From: Bordetella parapertussis
Lineage (GTDB): Bacteria > Pseudomonadota > Gammaproteobacteria > Burkholderiales > Burkholderiaceae_A
Direction: 5' to 3'
Length of the DNA stretch: 64,000 nt
Assembly (NCBI GenBank): GCA_945877235.1
Contig: CAMCRF010000001.1
Span: 62,001-126,000 of the forward strand
Positions 46,274-56,093 of this stretch are shown in pieces. The position numbers and the translations under genes were made by a program. Every line of letters starts with the position of its first letter. Position 1 is the first letter of the stretch. The notes under the pieces are model-generated. The model saw only the letters and a list, made by a program, of their open reading frames with translations. It searched no databases and was not told the DNA's origin.

Positions 46274-47242
46274 TTACGCCGTCTTCCATCCCATCAGGAG
46301 GCTGTCGAGCCGGCTGTGCTCAATGGCACGCATGGCCTTGGTTCGCACGGCAGGCTTGGCTTTGTGGGCTACGCTCAGACCGGCCAAGGCCATCATGGGC
46401 AGGTCGTTGGCGCCATCCCCAATGGCAATGGCCTTGCTTGTGGGTACGCCGCGCTCGCTGCAGACGCGCGCTAGGGTGGCCGCTTTGACCGAGCCGTCCA
46501 CGATGTCGCCGATCAGCCTGCCCGTGAGCAGTCCGTCGCTGACGTCAAGCACATTCGACCGCACCTCCTGAAAGCCCAGCATTTCGCTCACCGGCGCGGT
46601 GAAGACGGTGAATCCGCCGGATACGAGGAGGGTTTTGAGGCCGGCAGCATTGGCGGCAGCAACCAACTGCCGAGCGCCTGGCGTCAGGCGCATGGCCTGA
46701 TCAATGACCTCCTGTGCTGCCTCTACGGGTACCCCTCGGAGCAGCGCCACTCTCTGGCGAAGGCTTTCTGCGTAGTCAGCAATTTCGCCTCGCATGGCCG
46801 CCTCTGTGATCGCGGCCACCTCGGCCTTTTTGCCTGCAAAGGCAGCGAGTTCGTCTATGCACTCGATCGTGATGACCGTTGAATCCATGTCCATGGCCAA
46901 GACTGAGAAGTCGGCAAGGGATTCGCCTGCGGGCACCAGGGCAAGGTCAAAGTGTCGATGCGCGCAGGTCTCGCGAAGGGCCGTGCAGGTCTGGGCCGCA
47001 AGATCCCCCGGCATGGGTCCCCAGATCAGGGTTCCTGCATGGCCGAGCGCCTCTGCTGGGGTGAGCGGCATGCTGCGCAGTCGTTGCGATGCCTCTGGTG
47101 GGGCCGCAAATCCAGCAGTCGCCAAAACCTGGGTAATCAGGGCCTCCAGTTCGGCGCGAGCGACATCGGGGCGGCTGACCACCATGCCCTGGGCATCGAC
47201 GCCAGGACTAATGACCAGATGGTGGGGCAGTCGAAGGTTCAT
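46274..47242 (-). CDS. serB: Phosphoserine phosphatase
   Basis: A 322-residue HAD enzyme with an N-terminal regulatory region of about 110 residues, the nucleophile motif MDMDSTVITIECIDELA (about residues 117-133), VSGGFTVF and GDGANDLPMM. It makes serine from phosphoserine. It follows mfd by 3 bases and abuts apbC tail to tail with no spacer. Confidence 0.95.
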   Translation of the reverse strand: MNLRLPHHLVISPGVDAQGMVVSRPDVARAELEALITQVLATAGFAAPPEASQRLRSMPLTPAEALGHAGTLIWGPMPGDLAAQTCTALRETCAHRHFDLALVPAGESLADFSVLAMDMDSTVITIECIDELAAFAGKKAEVAAITEAAMRGEIADYAESLRQRVALLRGVPVEAAQEVIDQAMRLTPGARQLVAAANAAGLKTLLVSGGFTVFTAPVSEMLGFQEVRSNVLDVSDGLLTGRLIGDIVDGSVKAATLARVCSERGVPTSKAIAIGDGANDLPMMALAGLSVAHKAKPAVRTKAMRAIEHSRLDSLLMGWKTA

Positions 47243-47245
47243 GGG

Positions 47246-50200
47246 TTAGGCCTTGTTGGGAAACAGGTGAGAAAGCGCCTCGCGGATCTGCATCAGCCGC
47301 TGCGCGAGATCAGTCGACTCGCAGAGAAACCGAATGCGATCCTGGCCGGCGAGTTTAAAGCGCTTGTCTTTTTGAATCAGGATGATCACTCGGCTGGGAT
47401 CGATGGGGGCATCTGCCCGGAGCTGAAGGCTAATGCCCTCTTGCGTGGCGTCAAGCTTCTGGACGCCCAGCGGCTTGGCCTTAAGCCGCAGCCGATGGGT
47501 TTCGATGAGCGCTCTTGCGGGGTCGGGCAGCTGCCCGAATCGGTCGATCAGTTCCTCTTGAAGGCTTTGCAGGGTTTCAAAGTCCTCTGCGCTGGCCAGC
47601 CGCTTGTAGAGCATGAGTCGCTCATGAATGTCGCCGCAGTAGTCTGCGGGCAGCAGGGCAGGCAGGTGAAGATTGATCTCAACGGTTGCGCGCAGGGGTG
47701 CGTCCATGTCGGGTTCACGTCCGACCTTGAGCGCAGAGACCGCCTCCGAGAGCATGTCGTTGTAGAGCTGGAACCCCACCTCTGTCATGTTTCCGGACTG
47801 GTTGTCTCCGAGTACCTCCCCGGCACCACGGATCTCCAGGTCGTGCATGGCGAGGAAGAAGCCACTGCCGAGTTCCTCCATGGCTTGAATCGCCTCCAGT
47901 CGCTTGGCAGCGTCTTTGGAGAGGGCCTGCTCATCGGGGACCAGTAAGTAGGCGTAGGCCTGGTGGTGAGAGCGACCCACACGCCCGCGGAGCTGATGCA
48001 GCTGGGCCAGCCCGAACTTATCGGCCCGATAGATCACGATCGTGTTGGCGGTGGGCACATTAATACCCGTTTCAATAATGGTGCTGCAGAGGAGCACATT
48101 GATGCGCTGCTGATTGAAGTCGCGCATGACGCGTTCAAGGTCGCGCTCCCCCAGTTGACCGTGGGCTACACCAATGCGAGCCTCGGGCACGAGCTCGGCC
48201 AGGTGCTCAAGCCGATTCTGAATCGTCTCCACCTCGTTGTGCAGCACGTAGGCCTGCCCGCCGCGCTTGAGCTCTCGCAGCAAGGCCTCTCGGACTGAGT
48301 CGTTGGTTTCCCGCCGAACAAAAGTCTTGATGGCCAGTCGTTTCTGAGGCGCAGTTGCAATGACCGAGAAGTCGCGAATGCCCTCCATGCTCATGGCTAG
48401 GGTTCGCGGGATGGGAGTGGCCGTAAGGGTAAGCACGTCCACCTCCGCGCGAAGTGCCTTGAGGGCCTCCTTCTGGCGCACGCCAAATCGATGCTCCTCG
48501 TCAATGATGACCAATCCCAGGCGCGAGAACTGGGTATCGCGCGAGAGCAGCTTGTGAGTGCCGATGACAATGTCGATCTCGCCCGCAGCAATACCTTTTA
48601 GGGCGGCAGCACTCTCTTTTGCGGTTCGAAAGCGTGAGAGCTCGGCGAGTTTCACGGGCCAGTTTGAAAAACGATCTTGGAAGGTCTGGAAATGCTGCTC
48701 GGCCAGCAGCGTCGTGGGGCAGAGGACTGCGACCTGTTTTCCGTCCATGACTGCAATAAAGGCAGCCCTCAAGGCAACCTCCGTTTTACCAAATCCAACA
48801 TCCCCGCAGACCAGTCGGTCCATGGGCTTGTCTCGGACCATGTCTTGAACCACGGCATGGATCGCCGCGAGCTGATCGGGAGTTTCTTCAAACCCGAACC
48901 CTTCGGCGAATCGCTCATAGTCACCCGCTTGGAAGCCAAAGCCGTGGCCGGTTCTGCTGGCTCTTCTGGCATACAGGTTCAAGAGTTCAGCGGCAGTGTC
49001 TCGAGCCATTTTCGCGGCCTTGGCCTTTGACTTCTCCCACTGTCCGCTGCCCAGGTTGTGGAGCGGGGCCTGCTCGGGATTTGCGCCGGTGTAGCGACTG
49101 ATGAGGTGCAGCTGAGAGACGGGCACGTAGAGCGTGCTGGCCCCGGCATAGGTCAGGTGCAGGAACTCGCTCAGTCCTTCGCCGAGATCCATATGTTTCA
49201 AGCCTTCGTATCGTCCAATCCCGTGCTGAAGGTGCACCACGGGGTCGCCGAGCTTGAGCTCAGAGAGGTCACGAATGAGGGTGTCGACATTGGTCGCTTG
49301 CTGTCGCGCAGCGCTGGAGCCGCGTCGTCCTGTGTCGGCAAAGAGCTCGGACTCCGTTAGCAGCATGATCTGCCACCAAGGCGCTGCGAACCCCCGCTGA
49401 AGTGCAAGCGTGACGAGTAAGACGGTTGGGGTGGGCGGCTGAGGGCCTTGAATGCGCGCCTGAAGACTCAGCCAGTCATCGAGCGGTTCCACCGCGAGGG
49501 ACTGGTCTTGGAGGAGCTGCAACAACGTCTCTCGACGACCATGGGATTCGACTGCAAGCACAATCCAACGATCAGCTGCATGGGCAGACTGCACCGTTTC
49601 AATGAGTCGCCCAAAAGGGTGCGCGGCTCTGCGGTCGGCGCGCACGTCGGGCAGGCCTGCCGTGGGACTGGGATCTTTGCGCGAGAGGCTGGTCCTGGCA
49701 AAGGGTCGCAATGCGTCGTGAACCGCCTCGGGCGTGAGCCAGAGTGCCTCGGGAGGTAGGACCGGTCGCTCCAGGTCGTGCTTGAGAAACTGGTAGCGGG
49801 CGCGAATGGAGCCGAGCGTCTCTTGTAGCGGCTCATCGAGCTGGCCGAGCACCAGCACTTGCCCTTGGGGATGCAGGTAATCGGTCAGGTCGGCAAGGTT
49901 GCCCTCAAAGAGCAGCGGCAGGTAGTACTCAATGCCAGCGCCGAAAACGGCGTTCGCCGCATCTTTGTAAAGGCTACAGCGCGAGGGGTCGCCTTCAAAT
50001 TGCTCACGCCAACGGCTGCGAAACCGAGAGGCAGCCTCCTCGCCACGAGGGTACTCGCGGCCTGGCAGCAGCCGGATTTCCTTGACTGGATGAATGCTGC
50101 GCTGGGTGTCGGGGTCAAAGACCCGAATGGCCTCAATGTCTTCGTCAAAGAGCTCCACGCGCACCGGCAGGTCGGCACCCATGGGGTAGAGGTCCAAGAT

Positions 50201-50764
50201 GCCGCCACGTACCGCGTACTCCCCCGGGCTCACGACCTGGCTCACGGCGTTGTAGCCAGCGCGGCGAAGTTGCTCGCGCAGACGGTCCATGGACAGTGTT
50301 TGACCCGTGCGAAAAAAGAAAGTGTTGGCGGCCAGGAACTCCGGCGGGGGCAGCCGCTGCAGGAGTGTGGGGGCGGCCACAATCACGGCGTCGAGCTGAC
50401 CGGTCAGCGCCTCATAGAGTGTGAGTAGGCGGTCGGAGATGAGGTCTTGATGGGGTGAAAACGCCTCGTACGCCAGCGTCTCCCAGTCGGGCAGGTAGCG
50501 CACGCGAACGTCTGGCTCAAATACCCGCATCTCGTGCTCGAGCCGCTGACCTTGGGCCGCATCGTGCGCAATGATCAGACCGCTTGCGCCCGATTCGCTT
50601 GCCGCTTTGGTCTGGAGCGCTAGAACCCACTGCGCAGCCATCCATGCATCTGCTGAGCCTGTCGGGCTGGCCAGAGCAATCGATTGGCCCGGCTGGGGGG
50701 CGCGTGCCTCATGCAGCAGGTAGAGGTCAACGGGTGAAGTGCGCGGGCGCGTTGGGTCGTTCAT
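47246..50764 (-). CDS. mfd: Transcription-repair coupling factor
   Basis: A 1172-residue Mfd with all expected regions: N-terminal UvrB-homology part, RNA polymerase interaction domain (GDPVVHLQHGIGRYEGL), translocase motifs GDVGFGKTEVALRAAF (Walker A), DEEHRFG (Walker B), TLTATPIPRTL and the TRG motif (GSGFFLAMHDLEIRGAGEVLG), then the regulatory C-terminus. It removes stalled RNA polymerase at lesions and recruits UvrA. Confidence 0.97.
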   Translation of the reverse strand: MNDPTRPRTSPVDLYLLHEARAPQPGQSIALASPTGSADAWMAAQWVLALQTKAASESGASGLIIAHDAAQGQRLEHEMRVFEPDVRVRYLPDWETLAYEAFSPHQDLISDRLLTLYEALTGQLDAVIVAAPTLLQRLPPPEFLAANTFFFRTGQTLSMDRLREQLRRAGYNAVSQVVSPGEYAVRGGILDLYPMGADLPVRVELFDEDIEAIRVFDPDTQRSIHPVKEIRLLPGREYPRGEEAASRFRSRWREQFEGDPSRCSLYKDAANAVFGAGIEYYLPLLFEGNLADLTDYLHPQGQVLVLGQLDEPLQETLGSIRARYQFLKHDLERPVLPPEALWLTPEAVHDALRPFARTSLSRKDPSPTAGLPDVRADRRAAHPFGRLIETVQSAHAADRWIVLAVESHGRRETLLQLLQDQSLAVEPLDDWLSLQARIQGPQPPTPTVLLVTLALQRGFAAPWWQIMLLTESELFADTGRRGSSAARQQATNVDTLIRDLSELKLGDPVVHLQHGIGRYEGLKHMDLGEGLSEFLHLTYAGASTLYVPVSQLHLISRYTGANPEQAPLHNLGSGQWEKSKAKAAKMARDTAAELLNLYARRASRTGHGFGFQAGDYERFAEGFGFEETPDQLAAIHAVVQDMVRDKPMDRLVCGDVGFGKTEVALRAAFIAVMDGKQVAVLCPTTLLAEQHFQTFQDRFSNWPVKLAELSRFRTAKESAAALKGIAAGEIDIVIGTHKLLSRDTQFSRLGLVIIDEEHRFGVRQKEALKALRAEVDVLTLTATPIPRTLAMSMEGIRDFSVIATAPQKRLAIKTFVRRETNDSVREALLRELKRGGQAYVLHNEVETIQNRLEHLAELVPEARIGVAHGQLGERDLERVMRDFNQQRINVLLCSTIIETGINVPTANTIVIYRADKFGLAQLHQLRGRVGRSHHQAYAYLLVPDEQALSKDAAKRLEAIQAMEELGSGFFLAMHDLEIRGAGEVLGDNQSGNMTEVGFQLYNDMLSEAVSALKVGREPDMDAPLRATVEINLHLPALLPADYCGDIHERLMLYKRLASAEDFETLQSLQEELIDRFGQLPDPARALIETHRLRLKAKPLGVQKLDATQEGISLQLRADAPIDPSRVIILIQKDKRFKLAGQDRIRFLCESTDLAQRLMQIREALSHLFPNKA

Positions 50765-50780
50765 CTGGTAATTTTAGAGG

Positions 50781-52076
50781 GTGAATGCATCGACCCTGTT
50801 TCTGCCGCAGTCCCAAGCGCTGCGCGTCCGTCTTGAATCGCTTCGTGGCCCAGCCCCGGTGCGTCGGCTCTGGGCGTTGGTGCCCGCCGCTGGAGAGGGC
50901 CGCAGGGCGGGTGCGGGCGGCCCCAAGCAGTATCGCCATGTGGGGGGAGAGGTCATGCTCGTGAGAACCCTCCTGAGTCTTCGCGCCATGTTGAGCGCCC
51001 CCGAGGCCGTGGGGATCTTGGTGGTTGTGTCTCCGCAGGACAGGGGATGGTTCGACCTTCAACTCGACGCACGGCTTCATGATGCCTGGGGTCCCAATCC
51101 CCCAATCGTGGCTGCTCCTATTGGAGGCGAATCCCGTGCGGACTCCGTTCGGGCTGGGTTGGCACTGCTCTGCGATCTGCCAAATGCCGAGCATGACTGG
51201 GTCGCGGTGCATGATGCAGCCAGACCGGGGCTCCCAGCAGAGGCGGTTCAGCGGCTCCTGTCCGAAAGCTTGGGCTATGACGACGGAGGGCTGCTTGCCC
51301 TTCCGGTCCCAGACACACTCAAGCGCGCGTCCATGTCTGATCGGACCCCGCACAGCCTCGATACCGTCGATCGCTCCGGCCTTTGGGCTGCGCAGACACC
51401 CCAGATGTTTCCTTTGCATCGGCTCGCCCATGCGCTTGAAAGTGCACGAGATGTCACAGATGAGGCGAGCGCCATGGAGCAGGCGGGCGCAAGGCCCCGC
51501 CTCGTGATGGGCGACTGGGCCAATCGAAAATACACCTTTCCCGAAGATTTTCAGGAGCCCTTGTCCTTGAACGCCAATATCACCTCACCCCCACCTTGCC
51601 CATGGCCTCGAGTCGGCACGGGCTTCGATGTGCATGCACTGGTTGAGGGGCGACCGCTCATCATGGGAGGCGTGCAGATCGACTATGAGAGGGGGCTCCT
51701 GGGCCACTCCGATGCAGATGTCCTGTTGCATGCCATCTGCGATGCCATTCTTGGGGCTGCAGGCCTCGGCGACATCGGGCGTCACTTCCCTGACACCGAT
51801 CTTCAGTACAAGGGCGCTGAGAGTCGCGTCTTGCTGCGTACGGTTGTGGAGCGGGTCAAGGCAGAGGGGTTTTCGGTGTTCCAGATTGACGCGACGGTCA
51901 TTGCTCAGGCGCCCAAAATGTCCCCTTATATCCCTCAGATGGTTAGCAACATTCAGGCCGATACCGAGACGCTCGCCGTCAACGTAAAAGCCACCACCAC
52001 GGAGCAGCTTGGCTTCACAGGGCGTGGGGAGGGCATCGCTGCGCAGGCCAGCGCGGTGCTCATTCCCCGCGCTTGA
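50781..52076 (+). CDS. ispDF: Bifunctional IspD-IspF fusion (MEP pathway)
   Basis: A 431-residue fusion. The IspD part (about residues 30-265) has [18 protein letters not shown] and VHDAARPGL; the IspF part (about 275-431) has [27 protein letters not shown] and [16 protein letters not shown]. These are steps 3 and 5 of isoprenoid synthesis; IspE lies outside. The reading frame is continuous with no stop between the parts. IspDF fusions are well known in alpha- and epsilonproteobacteria, while betaproteobacteria usually have two genes. The start is GTG at 50781, divergent from mfd. Confidence 0.93.
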   Translation: MNASTLFLPQSQALRVRLESLRGPAPVRRLWALVPAAGEGRRAGAGGPKQYRHVGGEVMLVRTLLSLRAMLSAPEAVGILVVVSPQDRGWFDLQLDARLHDAWGPNPPIVAAPIGGESRADSVRAGLALLCDLPNAEHDWVAVHDAARPGLPAEAVQRLLSESLGYDDGGLLALPVPDTLKRASMSDRTPHSLDTVDRSGLWAAQTPQMFPLHRLAHALESARDVTDEASAMEQAGARPRLVMGDWANRKYTFPEDFQEPLSLNANITSPPPCPWPRVGTGFDVHALVEGRPLIMGGVQIDYERGLLGHSDADVLLHAICDAILGAAGLGDIGRHFPDTDLQYKGAESRVLLRTVVERVKAEGFSVFQIDATVIAQAPKMSPYIPQMVSNIQADTETLAVNVKATTTEQLGFTGRGEGIAAQASAVLIPRA

Positions 52077-52077
52077 G

Positions 52078-53214
52078 ATGCAGAGTGCTTCGGTGGGGCG
52101 ACTTGTGAACGGTCGACTCCCCGCGCTCTCCTTTGATTGTTCAGGCGCCCAGGCCAGCGTGGCGCTCACGGTCGATGGCCTTGGCTTTCAAGCCGCGCGG
52201 GGCGAATCGGGTCGCTCACAGGCCTCGGATCTGTTGCCCATGGCAGAGGCGCTGCTCCAAGCAGAGGGCGTGCAGTGGTCTGACCTCGGCGGATTGGTTT
52301 TGGTCAACGGTCCCGGTTCATTCACGGGGCTGCGGGTTGCAGCGGGGCTGGTTCAGGGCTTGGCCCGAGCCAGAAACCTGCCCGTTGCCCTGATTTCCGG
52401 CTTTGAGGTGCTTGCCTTCGCACAGCCCCTCGTGCCAAATCACCGCCCCTTGGCAGTCTGTCTGGACGCGCGGCTCGGCGAGTGGTTTGAGGGACCGATC
52501 GAGTGGTCGTCCGCGGGTCTTCCCCGGCTCGGGGTCGGCTCCTCTGTGGTCGCCCATCCTAGTGTTGGGGCGCTGATCGATCCGGCTCTGGACGCGCTGG
52601 GCTCAATGGCCGAATCCGCGTTACGCTTGGTCTGTCAGCGGCTCTCGGTCGGGGAGGCTCAGCATTGGGTTGAAGCCTGCGACGCGCAGCCTTTATATGT
52701 TCGAGATCGCGTCGCTCAGACCACAGAGGAGCGCCGCTTGCAGGCTGCCCTGAGGCTCGAGCCTATGCGCAGAGAGGACCTGGCGAGCGTCATGGTCATC
52801 GAGAACCAGGCCTACCCGTTTCCGTGGACCTCTGGCAACTTCCTCGACTCGATCGAGGCCGGCTACGAGATGCGACGGCTGGTCGATCAGGACGCGGTGG
52901 TTGGACACTGCGTCTGGATGGTGGTTGCGGACGAGGCACATCTGCTGAACTTTACGGTCTCCCCTGCGCGGCAGCGCCGTGGGCTTGGACAGTGGATGCT
53001 GCGCAAGCTCTTTTCGCATTGGGAGGCCCAGGGTCTGGTGCGTTGTTTGTTGGAGGTTCGCCCAACTAACCTTCCGGCTTTGGGGTTGTACAAACGCAAT
53101 GGCTTCGATCAGATTGGGCTTCGCAAGGGCTACTACCCAAATGGTCCAGAGGGTCGGGAGGACGCGTGGGTGTTTGCACGCTCGCTGGGTGACAGCAGGT
53201 CCAAGACACTATGA
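52078..53214 (+). CDS. TsaB-RimI fusion protein
   Basis: A 378-residue protein. The first part (about residues 1-230) is TsaB, with LSFDCSGAQASVAL and VNGPGSFTGLRVAAGLVQGLA, a partner in threonylcarbamoyladenosine tRNA modification. The second (about 235-375) is a GNAT domain of the RimI type, with the acetyl-CoA loop RQRRGLGQW and NLPALGLYKRNGF, which acetylates ribosomal protein S18. One base separates it from ispDF. The next gene overlaps by 4 bases. Confidence 0.9.
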   Translation: MQSASVGRLVNGRLPALSFDCSGAQASVALTVDGLGFQAARGESGRSQASDLLPMAEALLQAEGVQWSDLGGLVLVNGPGSFTGLRVAAGLVQGLARARNLPVALISGFEVLAFAQPLVPNHRPLAVCLDARLGEWFEGPIEWSSAGLPRLGVGSSVVAHPSVGALIDPALDALGSMAESALRLVCQRLSVGEAQHWVEACDAQPLYVRDRVAQTTEERRLQAALRLEPMRREDLASVMVIENQAYPFPWTSGNFLDSIEAGYEMRRLVDQDAVVGHCVWMVVADEAHLLNFTVSPARQRRGLGQWMLRKLFSHWEAQGLVRCLLEVRPTNLPALGLYKRNGFDQIGLRKGYYPNGPEGREDAWVFARSLGDSRSKTL

Positions 53215-53585
53215 GACAAGAGGCCATGTCGGTGCTTGGAATTGAGACCCGCTGGCGCAAACGGTCGGCACCTGCTCGCCCCTTTGTTGTGGTGGGGCCA
53301 TGGCGCTCGGAGTCTGACGTGCCCGGGCTTGTGCGCTCTATCGTTGAGTCACTCAGCCTTGCACCAGAGGTGAGGGTGGAATGGCGATCGGGGTCCTCTG
53401 AGCGCGCTGCAAGAGAGGCAGACCTTACCTTCGGGCTTGTGTCTGAGCCCTCCGATACACCGCAAGGCGCCATGCTCCCAACGCCGGATCAGCTGGCCGG
53501 GGCAGCAGCACGCAGGGCCGCCTGGACGGTCTTGGCGCAACTCAGGCGAACACTCAGACAACAGGGGCGCATGAGAAACGCCTAG
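53211..53585 (+). CDS. Candidate DNA polymerase III psi subunit (HolD-like)
   Basis: A 124-residue protein without close family recognition. Its opening RQEAMSVLGIETRWRKRS resembles the HolD start with its LGITQW-LRR pattern, and its end LAGAAARRAAWTVLAQLRR resembles the psi-type L...ARAALWQQI helix; size also fits. In gammaproteobacteria holD sits next to rimI. Psi bridges the clamp loader to SSB through chi. It overlaps the fusion gene by 4 bases. Sequence similarity is weak; a uracil-DNA glycosylase remnant was considered but no such motif is present. Confidence 0.4.
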   Translation: MRQEAMSVLGIETRWRKRSAPARPFVVVGPWRSESDVPGLVRSIVESLSLAPEVRVEWRSGSSERAAREADLTFGLVSEPSDTPQGAMLPTPDQLAGAAARRAAWTVLAQLRRTLRQQGRMRNA

Positions 53586-54856
53586 TGGTGTCCCGAAGAT
53601 TTTTCTTCGCCGATGAGCTGGTCGATGGGATAGTGCGTCTTGTTGAAGCGATAACGCACCATGACCAGTCCCATCGTCACGGCCACGAAGCCACCGAACA
53701 TGATGATGACGGCATTGACGTGCACATCGAGGTGAATGAGCAAGGCGTAGAGGCCCAACATCATCAAGACGTTGAGGTTCTCGTTGAAGTTCTGGACCGC
53801 AATGGAGTGCCCAGCAGACAGCAGTACGTGGCCACGGTGCTGCAGCAGCGCATTCATGGGGACGACAAAGAATCCCGCTAAACCGCCAATCAATACCAAC
53901 AAGGGAAGCGCAGCGTCGAGGGTATGCACGAGCGTCATGAGCGGAACGAATAGGCCCATGAGCACACCGAGGATCAGCACTCGGCAGGACCCCTTTAAGC
54001 TGACAAAGCGTGCAGCAGCCACCGCTCCTATGGCAATGCCGACCGCAACGACGCCCTGGAGAATGGCAGCTTTGTCGAGCGACATGCCCAGCTGCACCTC
54101 GGCCCACTTGAGCACGATGAACTGCAGCGTGGCTCCAGCGCCCCAAAAGAGCGTCGTGACGGCAAGCGATATCTGTCCAAGCTTGTCTTTCCAAAGCGCC
54201 ACGTTGCAACGCCAGAACCCTTGAATGAGCTTGATGGGATGTATGTGCTGCCGTCCATACCTCGCACCTGTGTCTGGAATGAAGACGTTAAACAGGGCTG
54301 CGAGTCCATACAGGACTGCGACCACCAGAATGGCAGCCTCAGCGGGGGTGTCTACACCGGTCTCAAGGTGCGGAAAATCGAGGGCGAGGAGGAAGGCGGA
54401 AATAGAGGGTGAGATCAGCGCGCCTCCAAGCATGGTCCCGAGGATGATTGATCCGACTGTGGTGCCCTCGATCCAGCCATTCGCCGCGACGAGCTTTTCT
54501 GGGGGCAACAGCTCGGTGAGAATGCCGTACTTCGCAGGGGAGTATGCGGCCGCACCGAGGCCCACGACCGCATAGGCAGCCAGTGGGTGCACGTGCCAGA
54601 ACATTAGCGCACACCCCACCACCTTGATGCCATTGGTCACGAGCATGACGCGGCCTTTTCGCATAGAGTCGGCAAAGGCGCCAACAAACGGTGCGAGCAG
54701 CACATACGAGATCGTGAAAAAGAGTTTGAGCATGGGGCGCATCCACTCGGGTGCGGCCATTTCAATCAGCAGCGCAATGGCGGCAATGAGCAACGCGTTA
54801 TCGGCGAGCGATGAGAAGAACTGCGCCGCCATGATGGTGTAGAAGCCGCGTTTCAT
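53582..54856 (-). CDS. lplT: Lysophospholipid transporter LplT (MFS)
   Basis: A 424-residue major-facilitator protein with 11 to 12 membrane segments, opening MKRGFYTIMAAQFFSSLADNALLIAAIALL and holding YSPAKYGILTELLPPEKLVAANGWIEGTTVGSIILG, both diagnostic of LplT. It brings lysophospholipids back across the inner membrane for reacylation. It is convergent with the HolD-like gene and divergent from alr. Confidence 0.92.
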   Translation of the reverse strand: MKRGFYTIMAAQFFSSLADNALLIAAIALLIEMAAPEWMRPMLKLFFTISYVLLAPFVGAFADSMRKGRVMLVTNGIKVVGCALMFWHVHPLAAYAVVGLGAAAYSPAKYGILTELLPPEKLVAANGWIEGTTVGSIILGTMLGGALISPSISAFLLALDFPHLETGVDTPAEAAILVVAVLYGLAALFNVFIPDTGARYGRQHIHPIKLIQGFWRCNVALWKDKLGQISLAVTTLFWGAGATLQFIVLKWAEVQLGMSLDKAAILQGVVAVGIAIGAVAAARFVSLKGSCRVLILGVLMGLFVPLMTLVHTLDAALPLLVLIGGLAGFFVVPMNALLQHRGHVLLSAGHSIAVQNFNENLNVLMMLGLYALLIHLDVHVNAVIIMFGGFVAVTMGLVMVRYRFNKTHYPIDQLIGEEKSSGHH

Positions 54857-54911
54857 TGATCTCTTTTCTGAGTGCCTGCGGGATTAGAACACGAAGCCCT
54901 ACAATTCGAGC

Positions 54912-56093
54912 ATGAGCTCCATTCACTCGCGTCCGCTGTTGTTGACCACCTATGAGGAGGCCCTGGCGGATAACCTTCGAGTTGTTCAGCAACAGGCCTC
55001 AGGCGCGCGGGTTTGGGCAGTCGCAAAGGCCAGGGCCTACGGGCATGGGCTCGGTGCGGCAGTGCGTGGATTTTCACGGGCGGACGGCTTGGCTGTGCTC
55101 GAGCTCCAAGAGGCCGCAACCTGCAGGGACCTCGGCTGGAGCGGTCCTATTCTCTTGCTCGAGGGCTGTTTTCACCCCTCCGATGTGCAAGTGGCCGCAG
55201 ACCTCAAGCTGGATCTGGTGGTCCACCATGCTGACCAGCTCGACTGGCTGGAGACCCGACTCGGCAGAATCGAGCGTGCGCAGCTCCGACTCTGGATCAA
55301 GCTCAACACCGGTATGAATCGGTTGGGTTTCCCTGCCGCGAGTTGGCCTGACCTCGGTCCCCGCATAGAGAAGCTTCGACAGCGTCTGGGGTCTGCGCGG
55401 CTCGGCTGGCTAACCCACCTTGCAAAGGCAGAGGAGCCGAGCGCTGCTGAATTGCCGCTTCGGCGCCTAGATACGGCCCTCGCCACCCTGGGCGTACCGC
55501 CCGCCGAGGCTGTGAGTGTGTGTAACTCCGCAGCAGTTTTCACGCTGCCTAAGGCACATCGAGATTGGGTGCGGCCCGGCCTTGCCCTGTACGGAGCAAG
55601 TCCGCTTGCCAATCCTTTGGCTCCCGGACAGTCCGCCCAGAGCCTGGGCCTTCGTGCCGCCTCTCGCTTGAGCAGTCGCGTGATTTCAGTTCAGCGTCTG
55701 GTAGCCGGCGACACCGTGGGTTACGGCGAGCGATACCGGGCAGAGCGCCCAATGCGAATTGGGGTGATTGCCGGCGGATACGCCGATGGCATTATGCGCG
55801 GCGCTCCAGATGGCATGCCGATCTGGGTTGCAGGTCGGTGCTGCCCAATGGTGGGGCGTGTGTCCATGGACATGGTCACCGTCGACCTGACGGAGCATCC
55901 GTCGGCAGGGATTGGAAGTGAGGTGGAGTTCTGGGGGGATTCCCTTCCCATCGATGTCGTGGCGCAGGCCTGCGCCACCCTCGCCTACGAACTCATGACC
56001 GGGGTCACCGAGCGCGTTCACAGGCGATCGATCGCTGCGCTGCCAGCAGATGATCACGCCCACGTGCACGGGGGTGAAGATGGCGAAGGATAA
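54912..56093 (+). CDS. alr: Alanine racemase
   Basis: A 393-residue PLP enzyme. The PLP lysine lies in VAKARAYGHG (about residue 39; most relatives read VKANAYGHG), the catalytic tyrosine in GYGERYRAE (about residue 277), and LWIKLNTGMNRLGF is conserved. It makes D-alanine for peptidoglycan. A short acidic tail follows the usual end (DDHAHVHGGEDGEG). Its end overlaps radA by 14 bases. Confidence 0.94.
   Translation: MSSIHSRPLLLTTYEEALADNLRVVQQQASGARVWAVAKARAYGHGLGAAVRGFSRADGLAVLELQEAATCRDLGWSGPILLLEGCFHPSDVQVAADLKLDLVVHHADQLDWLETRLGRIERAQLRLWIKLNTGMNRLGFPAASWPDLGPRIEKLRQRLGSARLGWLTHLAKAEEPSAAELPLRRLDTALATLGVPPAEAVSVCNSAAVFTLPKAHRDWVRPGLALYGASPLANPLAPGQSAQSLGLRAASRLSSRVISVQRLVAGDTVGYGERYRAERPMRIGVIAGGYADGIMRGAPDGMPIWVAGRCCPMVGRVSMDMVTVDLTEHPSAGIGSEVEFWGDSLPIDVVAQACATLAYELMTGVTERVHRRSIAALPADDHAHVHGGEDGEG

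Noticed and set aside
46952..47947. Plus-strand reading frame (331 codons) across serB and mfd
   Set aside because: Antisense to two conserved genes and without recognisable features.
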